Source of the DNA: Henckelia pumila
Lineage: Eukaryota; Streptophyta; Magnoliopsida; Lamiales; Gesneriaceae
Direction of reading: 5' to 3'
Assembly: GCF_033568475.1 (NCBI RefSeq)
Contig: NC_133123.1
Span: 106,517,228 to 106,581,227 of the forward strand
DNA: 64,000 nt
A program made the position numbers and the translations under genes. The stretch's first letter is position 1; the number at the start of each line of letters is the position of its first letter. Under the pieces are notes generated by a model, which saw only the letters and a list, made by a program, of their open reading frames with translations, had not been told where the DNA came from and did not search any database. Of the stretch, positions 32,289 through 42,565 are shown piece by piece.

Positions 32289-35154
32289 TGTAACGCTCGG
32301 AAATTCGTTACGTAAACCCGCATTTAATACTAGGAAATTTAATGATTTAAAATAAATAAAAAGGGGATAAATGATTTTTATGTGCTATTATATGAATTAT
32401 GTGATTTATTTGCATGATTTAAATGTTATTTTAGGATTTAACCCGCTATTATGAATTTTATGAATTTCTTTGATAAAGGTTATTTTGCGATCGCGTAGAC
32501 AGGACCGTGAATGAACGAGATAAAGGTTTTCATCCAAAATTCATAACTAGGATTTTTAAGAGTTATAAATTATTTTTTTAAGATTTTATTTTTAGAAATT
32601 AAGAGTTAATATATATATACATATGTATGTATAGAAGACAATTTTTCACAAAAAGAAGCCATTTTAAGGGCTTTTAAAATATTTTCAAAAGCCCATACTT
32701 ATATATTACGAAAATTATAAGTTTTTAATCTGATAATTAGTGGGATTAAGTTTTTTTTCACTTAGTTTAAATTATAGTTGAGCCCAACCCATTAAACATA
32801 CAAATATATATATATCATATATTAAGCCCCATTCTTCTCCATCATCACGTGAACACCTTCTCAGCCGCCTACATCAGATTTTACAGCCTCCATACACACA
32901 CTCACACACAATTTAACGTAAAGTTTGAGAAATATCGAAGGTTTGATGCCCTGTTATTCTCGGAAGGCGATCTCTGCGATGGTAACATAGTTTCAAGTGA
33001 ATCTAACGCAAAGGCACGTTCAAATCCCTTCTAGCTCACCATTTGAATCATATTACACTGTTTTTAATCTTGAGTGATCTGATATATGCTTGCGTTTCAG
33101 TCTTGTTTGATGTTCATCATGGTTTTCACGTTTTTATTGCTTGAGGGCTCGGTTTTGCATGGTTCTAGACTAGGGCTAGTTCGAACTGCTAGTCCACTGT
33201 TTAGGGTCTGAGATAGGGTCCTTAGGGTCAGGTTAGGGTGATGGTTTGACCATGGGAATGGCACGATAAGGGCTGAACGTGAGGAGTAAGGGCTGGACGC
33301 GCAGATTGCAAGGGAAGAAGGGGGCTCCTGTTTGACCTATGGTGAACTGGTTCGAGCAAGGGGCTGGTTAGTTAGGACCGGTAGGACCCTGGAGTGGTCC
33401 TGCTGGTGGGGCTCCGGCCAGGGGTGTCCGGAGCTGGGCGGCCGAAAGGGATGAAGGGGGGCTGCGCGTGGTAAAGGGTTAAGGGGGCTAGGGTTTTGGT
33501 TTGTTGTGTTAGTTCGGGACGGGCTCGGGTTTTGTGTCCGGTCGGGTCAAAAATATAGTGTGTCAAGTTAGTTGAGTCTGGGTTTGGGTCTGGGTCTGGG
33601 TCTGGGTCTGGGTTTGGGTCTGGGTCTGGGTCTGGGTTATATTATTTGGGCTCGGGTATTTTTAATTTAATTGATTAAGATTTTATTTAAGAATAAATGG
33701 GCTTGGCTTAATTAATTTATTACTTGAGCTTAATTAATTATTTTAAGTGAGCCCATTAGTTTTTCATGGGCCTATTGACCTAAGAGAATTATTGGGCTAA
33801 GTCATGTTGGGCTAGGTGATTAATGGGTCATACTAGGTGTTAATGGGCTAGATTAAGTTAATGAGTTCAGTTTAGTTATTTATGGGCTTCAATAATTTAT
33901 TGGGCTAAAATTAAGTTAGTGGGTCAGTCTAATGTGATAATGGACTAGTCTAGCAATTTATGGGCTTAAGTCTATGTGGTCAGCAGCTCGAACACGTCCT
34001 TGGAGAAAAATAAATGGTCCGCAAATATATATTTAATTCATGCATGTATTTGAGAAAATAAATTAAATATATATTTACCAGCGAATTTTCATGAAATAAA
34101 GAAAGAATGAAGAATTTTTAAGTTCATGCATCATGTAAGAATTTTTAATGTGAAGTTTAAGGGCATGTTAAGAAAAATAAAGTTTTTAAGGAAGTTGAAG
34201 TGAAGGTAGAAAGTGAATGTGGTTGGAGGCCGGGATATCGGGCCCGGTGACCTTCCTGTTATTGTTATGATGAGCATATGGATCCACCTGAGAGGGATGA
34301 TCAAGTGGCATAAGAGGTGAAGATCGCACAGCCACGTACGTTAGTTTTTATAATTGATCAATCGTTATGTATGAGGCCACCGACATAGATGCAACCTGTT
34401 CAGTTTTAAAAATTTAAGAAATGTCATATTATGATAAGTATTAAGTATAAAGTTATGATGATATTTCTTACGATGGGATATGTTGATGTGATGATTAAGA
34501 TGCAACATTATGTAATGTTTAAAAGATCATGCATGTATAAGTTTTATTTATGATATTTTATAAGATGAGTGCTTGTATGTGGTTTTATGTTGTTATATAA
34601 GGGTAGATTTAAATGATGCAGGTGAGAATTAGTATATTAATGAAGACGTAGTCCCAACTGGCCGTGAAGGCGTATGAGCGTCCGAGCATCTAGTTCAGCC
34701 TGTGACCATTGGATGATACAGTTTTGAGGAAATCATGTTTTAAACAATATTTTATTTTCCGCACATGTTAGAATTTATTCATGCTTTAATTTCAAGATTT
34801 GCATGAGTATGGAATATTTTAAGTATGCTTGGATTTTGGATTTTACGAAATTATGTTTAATTTTGCATGAGATTTATGTATGCATAGAAATTCTAACGAT
34901 ATATGATTTTACGTATTTATGTTAGGGATTTTGCATGCATGTATTTTATTAAGTTTAAGTATATAATTTAATTTGATTTTTTTAAGTGCATGTGATGCAT
35001 TTTTATTTTGTATAATATTTTATGTAAAATTAGTTTAAGTATAGTATATATATGTATGGGCATATATATGTATATATAGTATAATTATTATTTTAAAGTA
35101 AATAAATAGAATAAATTATTTTAAAAAAATTCAGTAGTATTTTGGGTCGTTTCA
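32289..35154 (+). repeat. LTR 2, shared by two gag-only units (2866 bp)
   Basis: Complete TG...CA LTR, TGTAACGCTCGG to GTCGTTTCA. It is 3' LTR for gag 1 and 5' LTR for gag 2. It contains a TATA-rich stretch at about 32805-32822, a G-box CACGTG at 32846-32851, and a (GGGTCT)n-type hexamer tract at about 33580-33640. Open frames inside (61 and 64 codons) are not supported as genes. Confidence 0.88.
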
Positions 35155-35156
35155 AT

Positions 35157-35168
35157 TGGTATCAGATC
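35157..35168 (+). promoter_or_regulatory. PBS of second gag-only unit
   Basis: TGGTATCAGATC two bases after LTR 2. Same position and type as at 30889. Confidence 0.82.
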
Positions 35169-35385
35169 CATGGTCTTTGGAGGGTGACTAGCCTGCTACG
35201 TGGAGCTCATAAACCGCACTGTCATTCCGTGAGTTTTAAAGTGTTTTTAATTATGTTTTTACGTATGGGACACATGATTTATGTTTTCAGTGATTTAAGT
35301 TACAAAAATTTAAGTTACGAAAATTTTAAGTTAAAAATCTTAGTTATGCATGTTGGTTACGTGTGGAATTTATGGGAATTGCAGT

Positions 35386-36461
35386 ATGCCTCTAAGAAGA
35401 GCTACATGTCAGACTAACAACGAGGATGCCGATCCAGAGGGCAATGGACCAGAAGGTGCTCTGGGAATCCACCACCACCAGTAGCACTTACATCAATCGA
35501 GAGTACCAGTGTTGACATGCTGGCAGGGATTACACGGTTACTCGATAGTCACGCTGGGCATCCTAAGAAGTCCCACGAAGAAGATGTAGCTGAGAGGTTC
35601 CAGAAGCAGGGACCGAATGAGTTCTGGGGAACCACTGATCCACTTGTTGCTAGGGAGTGGATTTTCTCATTGGAGACCATATATGTGTATATGGGGTTGC
35701 AGGATACTGACAACGTTTGTTGTGCAATATATATGCTGAAAGAAGATGCCGCTCTTTGGTGGGAGGGCGCAGTGATTGGCTTGGATTTGACAGCATTGAC
35801 TTGGGAGAACTTCAAGAACACCTTTTTCGAGAAGTATTTCACTGAGGATGTGCACAGTCAGTTGGTCCGTGATTTCATGAGTCTTCGACAGGGAGACAAG
35901 TCTGTTGTAGAGTTCGAGAAATGGTTTGAGCGTGGGTGCCACTTCGTGCCCATGATTGCTAAGGACGAGAAGGAGAAGTTGAGACATTTCACAGATGGCT
36001 TGAGGTATGATATCAAGAATGACGTGTATATGGAGGTCGTGATGACCTACAAGGCAGAAGTTAACAGGGCTTTTTGGTTAGAGAAAGGATGAATGGAAAT
36101 GCAAGCAAACAATCAGAGGAAGAGACAGCTTAAGCAGCATTTTGGTGATCAGTCTTCGCAGTAGCCAGCGAAGAGACTATTTACTGGGCCATCGAAGGGC
36201 CCAAATCCTCCAAGGCAGCAGCAGCAGGGGGCTGTCACCCCTAGCACCGGAATGCTACCTCTATGTCAGAAGTGCCAGAGATCCCATCCAGGACCGTGTA
36301 TTGCTGGATCCGGCAAATGTTGTCATTGCAAGGAGCCTGGACATGTTATGCTGAAATGTCCTAAGAAGAGGAATGCCACGGGGCATGTCTATGTGATGCA
36401 GGCAGACAAGGCAGATCCGGATACTTCTCGCATCTCGGGTAATCTTAATTTACGTCTTTAA
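35386..36461 (+). pseudogene. gypsy gag 2, pol-less unit
   Basis: It starts MPLRRATCQTNNED at 35386. A 1-nt deletion near 35460 shifts frame, and the rest is open from 35517. It has the gag core (EWIFSLETIYVYMGLQDTDNV, ALWWEGAVIGLDL, TWENFKNTFFEKYF, SLRQGDKSVVEFEKWFE), TGA at 36090-36092 and TAG at 36162-36164. The zinc knuckles CQKCQRSHPGPC and CCHCKEPGHVMLKC are intact. It ends DTSRISGNLNLRL, then a stop, at the same residue as gag 1. In related gypsy proteins this point is just before the protease, so pol was deleted at the gag-protease border. Confidence 0.88.
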
Positions 36462-36543
36462 AAATTTTAACAAGTAGAATGGTTAATTAGTATTTTCATG
36501 TGTACTTGTTTCTATCCGGCACTCGATTCAATTTCGAGTTTAA

Positions 36544-36554
36544 GGGGGGAGAAT
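36544..36554 (+). promoter_or_regulatory. PPT of second gag-only unit
   Basis: GGGGGGAGAAT precedes LTR 3 (TGTAACGCCCGAAAA). It is ~80 bp after the gag stop. Confidence 0.85.
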
Positions 36555-37338
36555 TGTAACGCCCGAAAATTTGTTACGTAAACCCGTATGCATAACTAGG
36601 GAATTTAATGATTTAAAAAAAATAAAAAGGGGTTAAATGATTTTTATGTGCTATTATGTGAATTATGTATTTATTTGCATGATTTCAATGTTATTTTAGC
36701 ATTTAACCCGTTATTATGAAATTTATGAATTTCTTTGATAAAGGTAATTTTGCGATCGCGTAGACGGGACAGTGGACAAATGAGATAAAGGTTTTCATCC
36801 AAAATTCATGACTAGGATTTTCAAGAGTTATAAATTATTATTTTATGATTTTATTTTTATAAAATATGAGTTAGTATATATATATATGTATAGAAGCCAA
36901 TTTTTCACAAAAATAAGCCATTTTAAGGGCTTTTAAAATGTTTTCAAAATCCCATACTTATATATTATGAAAATTATAAGTTTTTAATCTGATAATTAGT
37001 GGGCTTAAGTATTTTTTAACTTAGTTTAATTTATTAATTGAGCCCAACCCATTAAACATACAAATACATATCAAATATTAAGCCTCATTCTTCCCCATAA
37101 TCACGTGAACACCTTCTCAGCCGCCTCCATCAGATTTCACATCCTCCATACACACACTCACACACACTTTAACATAAATTTTGAGAAATCTCGAAGGTTC
37201 GACGCCCTGTATGCCTCGGAAGGCGATCTACACGACGGTAACGTAGTTTCAAGTGAATCTAACGCAAAGGCACGTTCGAATACTTCTTGCTCACTATTTG
37301 AATAATATTACACTATTTTCAATCTTGAGTGATCTGAT
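36555..37338 (+). repeat. LTR 3, 3' truncated (784 bp)
   Basis: It aligns with LTR 2 from TGTAACGC through ...cttgagtgatctgat and then switches abruptly to a gypsy pol fragment. G-box CACGTG at 37102-37107. Confidence 0.87.
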
Positions 37339-38752
37339 GCGCTCAGCCATAAGGTTTATGTTAGTGCCCTTCATACTAGTGCGGTATCCAGTGTTGTTCA
37401 CGAGTGGTGCTCTTTGGGTTTCACTTTTCGCCACAAGAGAGATCAGCAGTGGATTTGAGTATTTTTAGTGTTAGCTGAGCCAACATTGTTTGCTCATATC
37501 CAAGGAATTCATCTTTCTGATCCGAAGACACAAAAGTTAGCCCGGCTTGCTCAGGGAGACAACACCTATGGTTTCCATTTTCAGTCTGATGGTTTGTTGT
37601 GTTTGTCTGGTAGAGCGGTTGTGCCTGATGATTCTTCTTTGCATGAGGAAATATTTTCTCAAGCTCATCGTAGTAGATTCACCGTACACCCAGACGGTGC
37701 TGAGATGTACAAGGACCTACGCACGAGATTCTAGTGGAAAGGAATGAAGCTCAATGTTTACCAATATGTTTCGTGATGTCTTGTTTGTCAGCTGGTTAAG
37801 GCGGAGCATCGTCGATCGGGTGGTCTGATTCATAGTTTGGAAATTCCGGAATGGAAGTGGGAGCATGTGACGATGGATTTTTTTACCCACTTGCCGATGT
37901 CTTCCAAGTAGTGTGATGTCATTTGGGTTGTGGTGTACAGATTGTTCAAGTCTGCTCATTTCCTCTCGTACAATCGCGACTTTAGTTTTGATCGCATGGC
38001 AAGATTGTACATCCAGGAGATTGTGCATTTGCATGGAGTGCCGCTATGTATTGTCAGTGATTGAGATCCGAGTTTCACCTCACGAAGTTTTCAGCGAGCC
38101 TTGGGTACCACCTTGAGTCTCAGCACAACGTATCATCTAGAGATCGACGGTCAGTCCGAGAGAACTATTCGAACATTAGAGGATATGCTGAGGGCTTCAG
38201 TGATGGATTTTGGGTTATCCGAGCAAGATCATCTACCGATGATAGAGTTCGCTTATAACAATAACTATCATCGCAGTATCGACATGGCACCGTTTGAGGC
38301 TCTTTATGGTCACCATTGTCGAACAGCCTTATTTTGGGATGAAGTAGGGGAAATACAGGTTGAGAGACCAGAGTTGTTTCAGTAGATTGTGGATAAAGTT
38401 GAATTGATCAAGAAGAGGGTCAAGACTGCACAGGATCGGCAAGCCAGCTATGCCAACACTAAGCGCAGACCTTTACACTTTGAGTCAGGGGAGCATGTTT
38501 TCTTGCGATTTTCACCTTTCCAAAAGGTGATGATATTTGGTCTCAAGGAAAAGTTAGCGCCAAGGTTCATTGGTCTGTTTGAGATCTTGGAGAAGGTCGG
38601 AGATGTGGTTTACTGTTTGGCGTTACCACCGTATATTTCCAGCATTCACAACGTGTTCCATGTGTCATTACTTTCGTCAGTACATTGCAGGTGAGTTGCA
38701 CAGTCTGGATGATCTGATCGTGTCTGGATCAGTAGATATGGATTTTATTTGA
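37339..38752 (+). pseudogene. gypsy integrase fragment, many nonsense codons
   Basis: It begins in the RNase H-integrase linker and then reads as one frame from 37468. Conserved blocks are FSQAHRSRFTVHPDGAEMYKDL (zinc HH), EWKWEHVTMDFFTHLP (first Asp), DGQSERTIRTLEDMLRA (Glu), YNNNYHRSIDMAPFEALYG, AQDRQASYAN, KEKLAPRFIGLFEILEKVGD and SSIHNVFHVSLL. Stops interrupt it at TAG 37732, TGA 37774, TAG 37909, TGA 38062 and TAG 38383. An extra T near 38671 shifts frame relative to the copy at 52692. The chromodomain end is missing. The left edge is a junction with LTR 3, so this is a separate relic from the gag array. Confidence 0.9.
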
Positions 38753-38763
38753 CAACTCATGGA

Positions 38764-38892
38764 GATCGAACGATCCGAACGTATTACTTAAACAGTAACG
38801 TCACAACGATGGATGTGTTCGGAGGGGGTTAATTGGGGTGATCGGACGATCCGATAGCATGGATCGCACCATCCGATCTATTCCTATAAATA
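38764..38892 (+). promoter_or_regulatory. GATCGnnCGATCCGA boxes and TATA box
   Basis: Three related 16-mers: gatcgaacgatccgaa at 38764-38779, gatcggacgatccgat at 38840-38855 and gatcgcaccatccgat at 38862-38877. They precede TATAAATA at 38885-38892. A CT-rich stretch (ctctcctctctctttctttctc) follows, as in many plant transcription starts. The arrangement suggests a U3 promoter with repeated upstream boxes; function is inference. Confidence 0.6.
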
Positions 38893-39968
38893 AGGGTCGA
38901 GAGCCCCCATTTCCACTTGCACCATTTCCTCTCCTCTCTCTTTCTTTCTCGGTTTTAGGGAATTTTAAGCATCTTATTGGAGGGCCGGGACTGGCGGGGC
39001 GCTGCAGAGATATTAGAGGAGCAATGCCTAAATTTTGAGGCAGTCGCCATCAACAAGCTGACGACGGACGAAGGTATAAAACTGGATCCCTATAGAGATT
39101 AGGGAGTATGTAATTGTTTAGTTAAGGCTTTTAGAGTATTATAAGTGATATGGTGATTATTGCTTATAGGCTTGGATTTTGAGTACATGGACTTCTAGAT
39201 TGCTATGGTGCTTGAGTTTTCTGGATAGAGGTATGGACGTATTATACGAGATACCAGGTTGAATATACATGTATTATGTTTACATGTTTTCTATGGCATT
39301 TTTTATATGCATTGATATTATGATGCATGCATGAATATTTTGAGCTTTATGCCTTGATTTGCATTGTCGTAGTAGGGGTCGCTCAGTCCCGTATTTTTTA
39401 GTGGATGGATACCATGGATTTGGGTCCGGATATATCCAAAATTTTATTCTATGGGAGGCACCTCCTGATGCGACGGCTCAACATGCTACATACCATGGCG
39501 CTTTGACTGATCAGTCTTCTTGATAGGTTTTCTAGTACCCGTCATATTGCATGTGCATGCATGGTATATTTATATTCGTACTTCTGTACCGAGCGTTTCA
39601 TTCTCACGTCTGTAGTATTTGGTGTTGGAGACCCTATTCTATAGGGAATGGCTTAGGTTGGACGGACCCGAAGGTAGCAGTCGTTAAGCTGCAGTGGTTC
39701 TGTTGTTTTGCCCGGTTCTGTATCAGGTTGTTAGATTTGGATTTTAGTGTTTTTCATTCGATGGGATTGTAAAATATTATTCGATTTTATCCTGGTTGTT
39801 CTGCCGGTGATTTTTTATTTATGTTTTAAGTTTCTGCTAGATTTAATTATTTGCGTTTTAAGATTTAATTGCATGCAAAAGACTCTGTTAGTAGTTGATT
39901 CCGATTTGGTTCCCTACCGATCCCATCAACTGATATCAAAGAAGTCTACCACCAAACCGATCCCATCA
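38834..39968 (+). repeat. probable LTR (about 1135 bp), single copy per block
   Basis: A purine tract (ggagggggttaat) precedes TGGGGTGATC at 38834. The segment ends ...cgatcccatca just before a PBS-like tggcatcagagcg, so it has TG...CA ends, a TATA box near its start and the right flanks. It has no second copy within the block, so this is inference. The 73- and 93-codon open frames inside are not supported. Confidence 0.5.
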
Positions 39969-39970
39969 AG

Positions 39971-39983
39971 TGGCATCAGAGCG
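39971..39983 (+). promoter_or_regulatory. PBS-like site (tRNA-iMet type)
   Basis: TGGCATCAGAGCG follows catcaag. A second, weaker version (tgatatcaaagaa) preceded by the same cgatcccatca occurs about 46 bp upstream. Confidence 0.6.
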
Positions 39984-40015
39984 AGGTTACTTCTCTTCTC
40001 AGAACATTATTTCAA

Positions 40016-40786
40016 ATGGCTTCTTTGAGTGAGATCGCCAAGAGCTTCTGGTACACCACTGTGGACAACTGCACGGCCAAGACTATTGAGACGGGCACTA
40101 CGGCTAAGAATCTTTGGAAGCAGTTGATCAAGCTTGGCGAGAGGAAATAAAAACTAAAGAGAGCTAGAGTCCATTAATTGAGCTTATTGAAGAACCCTGC
40201 TGATCAGATAGATCCACAAATAAAGATGAAGAGAGCATCTTCATGGCTCATTATGATCAACCATCCATCAGTGAGCGAGCATCAAAACAATCTTCCACAA
40301 GTGGACATGTATTCGAATTTAACTCCAATAATTTTTCACGAGAGAAGTTAGCTAAAGTACTTCATGACATGACTAATGAGTACCAAAGACTGTTCTTAGC
40401 ATTTGAGGAAGTCAAAGAAAAGCAAAATGAACTACCAGACAGCTCAACTGAACCCGACTGGGAAATGTCAGTCGAGAAGATCAAATCTAAAGGAAGAGAT
40501 TGTTAAGCTCGGGACTGAAAATGATAAGTTACAAGTTGAGAGTCAGCAGTTAAAATCAAAAAATCTAAGGCTGGCTGAATTGATTCAAACTTGGAATAAG
40601 TCCTCTGTTTCTATAACTGAGATACAGGAGTCACAAAAGCATGTTGGAGACAAGACTGGTCTCGGATTTTTGAACAATGACTGTCTTGTTGAGTCTAGTA
40701 CTCAACCAAAACTGGACATATGCAAAGGAAAATATATTCACTTTGTCAAATCCAGTTTGCTACATGAACAGAGTTTTGGCAGATGA
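40016..40786 (+). pseudogene. copia gag relic (capsid start, coiled-coil)
   Basis: Two pieces. 40016-40150 encodes MASLSEIAKSFWYTT...LGERK and resembles the gag capsid segment where a TAK.LW..L motif precedes a KE/KL-rich helix. 40243-40786 encodes MAHYDQPSISERASKQ... followed by a charged coiled-coil (EKLAKVLHDMTNEYQRLF; LKEEIVKLGTENDKLQVESQQLK) and a short TGLGF block typical of the C-terminal gag of SIRE-like copia elements. One extra A in aagatcaaatct near 40485 breaks the frame; the second copy (54265-54807) lacks it and is open for 180 codons. No protease, integrase or RT follows. Confidence 0.6.
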
Positions 40787-41676
40787 ACAGAGTAGTCTTG
40801 AACTACAAAACTTGAAATCTTCGAACAATGTCCGGAAGTTTGGAATGGGATATGTGCCACAGAGCTCTTGTGTAAGGCAAGACTGAAAATCCAGTCAAAC
40901 CGACCACATCTTGATGACTGGACAACACAACCGTAGACCGTAAGAAAATCTTGTTCAAAGAAGATATATGTGGAACTTATAGACGTGGAAAAGATGAAAT
41001 CCCACACTACTTAACTAGCATATTCACGAACACATCACCACAACACAATGCATATAATACACGTAACCCACAATTCAGTTCATATTATTTACCTCACCAG
41101 CACACAAAACACAAGGAAACAAACCATATGGAATACATTCAATGATGGATCAGTTCGGTTAATAAAAGTTTGAATTCCTAAAGGACTAGTTCATCGAGGA
41201 CTCACGTAGACTTGGGTACCATAGTCTATTTTGATTTTGTTTTTACATGTGACAAGAACCGAAGAAAGTCAATAAATCAGTTCGGCATGAGCGAAATTGA
41301 TCAAATATAAAATAAAACTGATATAATACCAAAAATTGAGATTTTATAGAAAACTAGTTTAGAGGTAAACTGAAGTGAGGGGGAACTTCAGTATTGAATT
41401 ATTTACAAAGAGTTGCTGATCAGGCTGAATACTTCATAAAATCCTTAAGACAAAAACTAATAAAATATCTTGATTCATGACTAAGCTTTCTTATCCTTGT
41501 CTTTTAAATTTAAGCATTAATTAGTTTTATTATTTCAATTTTCTTCGTGACTGTTGATATGTTTATGCAATGTTAGGTTTGATCATTCGTAAGTAATACT
41601 TTGCATGAATTGAAATAACTAGAACAACATAGCAAATCAGTAATAGACTATATTTATAATTGATATTTTTCAATAT
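40787..41676 (+). other. decayed copia-relic interior, no gene seen
   Basis: AT-rich sequence with no open frame over about 70 codons. Short strings are suggestive of eroded copia coding sequence, and a purine-rich gaagtgagggggaac occurs at about 41371-41385. I can support nothing further. Confidence 0.4.
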
Positions 41677-41955
41677 CTATTTCCACTTTACTGCCATAAT
41701 CCAGTAGCTCATCCAGGTGCCCAGTTCACCTGTAGATGCCTCCAAAAATTCTGTAGTAGAGTAGTTCTTGTCAGAGTCTGACGCTCTTTCATGAGCATCA
41801 GGAGAAACACCTAAAAAACTGAAGATGTCTTCAGAATTGGAAGTACCAAGTCGTTGCTTATATTTCATCATCCTATTGTCTTCAACTTGAGGAAGAGGAG
41901 CAGCCATGAGAGACTGCAACCTCTTCACCTTAGTCTTGATGGATTCCGTCTTCAC
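41677..41955 (-). CDS. unrecognised antisense ORF, 92 codons
   Basis: It begins MKTESIKTKVKRLQSLMAAPLP and is basic at the start, then rich in Ser, Asp and Glu (NSEDIFSFLGVSPDAHERASDSD). The same frame is open upstream back to a TGA near 42024 (protein text SAQIKDSEASLKAQKKKYENIVF), so it may be longer. I do not recognise it. In the second copy (about 55696-55976) small indels break the frame, so either that copy is poorly polished or the ORF is not maintained. It lies antisense inside a copia relic and may be chance. Confidence 0.25.
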   Translation of the reverse strand: MKTESIKTKVKRLQSLMAAPLPQVEDNRMMKYKQRLGTSNSEDIFSFLGVSPDAHERASDSDKNYSTTEFLEASTGELGTWMSYWIMAVKWK

Positions 41956-42465
41956 AAAGACGATGTTTTCGTATTTCTTCTTTTGTGCTTTTAGACTGGC
42001 CTCTGAGTCCTTGATTTGAGCTGATCATATACCTGCCATTTTGATACTATGACAAAATTCAGGGAATATGTATCTCTTTTATAAATATATTCTAAGCATA
42101 TGAAAAGTCTCACACATGCTCACTGTTTTCTACTATAAAACTTTCAGGTATTCTTGAGAATATGTGAGAGGCAAACATGATCCCTTAGTACAAAGTCCAT
42201 CAAATGGAATCAATTATTTTAAGGAAGGAAACAAAGACGTGATTACAGAGATCAGTTCGGAAAGTACTAATTAAATTTTTCTTCAAGAAAAAAAAATATA
42301 TCATTTCATTAATGGTGGGGTGAATGCAATATTCACAAACAAGAAAGAGACGAAATTGTTTTGAGAAGAGGACAACATGATTGGAGAGAGATGACTAAGA
42401 GATACAAAGCTGAGAGCATTCTTTCAGTAGGAGAACTGGAAGAGCAGTCGAAGTGCTTCAACTGC
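41956..42465. other. unassigned sequence up to assembly gap
   Basis: AT-rich, no gene recognised. It continues without interruption in the second copy through 56444 to the PPT at 56510, so it is the 3' interior of the copia relic. Confidence 0.5.
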
Positions 42466-42565
42466 NNNNNNNNNNNNNNNNNNNNNNNNNNNNNNNNNNN
42501 NNNNNNNNNNNNNNNNNNNNNNNNNNNNNNNNNNNNNNNNNNNNNNNNNNNNNNNNNNNNNNNNN
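42466..42565. other. assembly gap, 100 N
   Basis: Exactly 100 N, a conventional placeholder of unknown true size. Both flanks are ends of the 14-kb duplicated block. Confidence 0.99.

Larger units (their letters stand above)
28553..42465. repeat. 14-kb duplicated block, copy 1 (left of gap)
   Basis: It begins cgctgctgtccctcat and ends ...gcttcaactgc immediately before the N run. It matches 42566-56444 over its whole length with only scattered SNPs and small indels, many in homopolymers. Copy lengths are 13,913 and 13,879 bp. Internal features recur at a constant offset of about 14,022-14,024 bp. Confidence 0.97.

Noticed and set aside
33580..33640. Interstitial telomere repeat
   Set aside because: The unit is GGGTCT/GGGTTT of mixed order, not the plant TTTAGGG repeat, and it lies inside an LTR.
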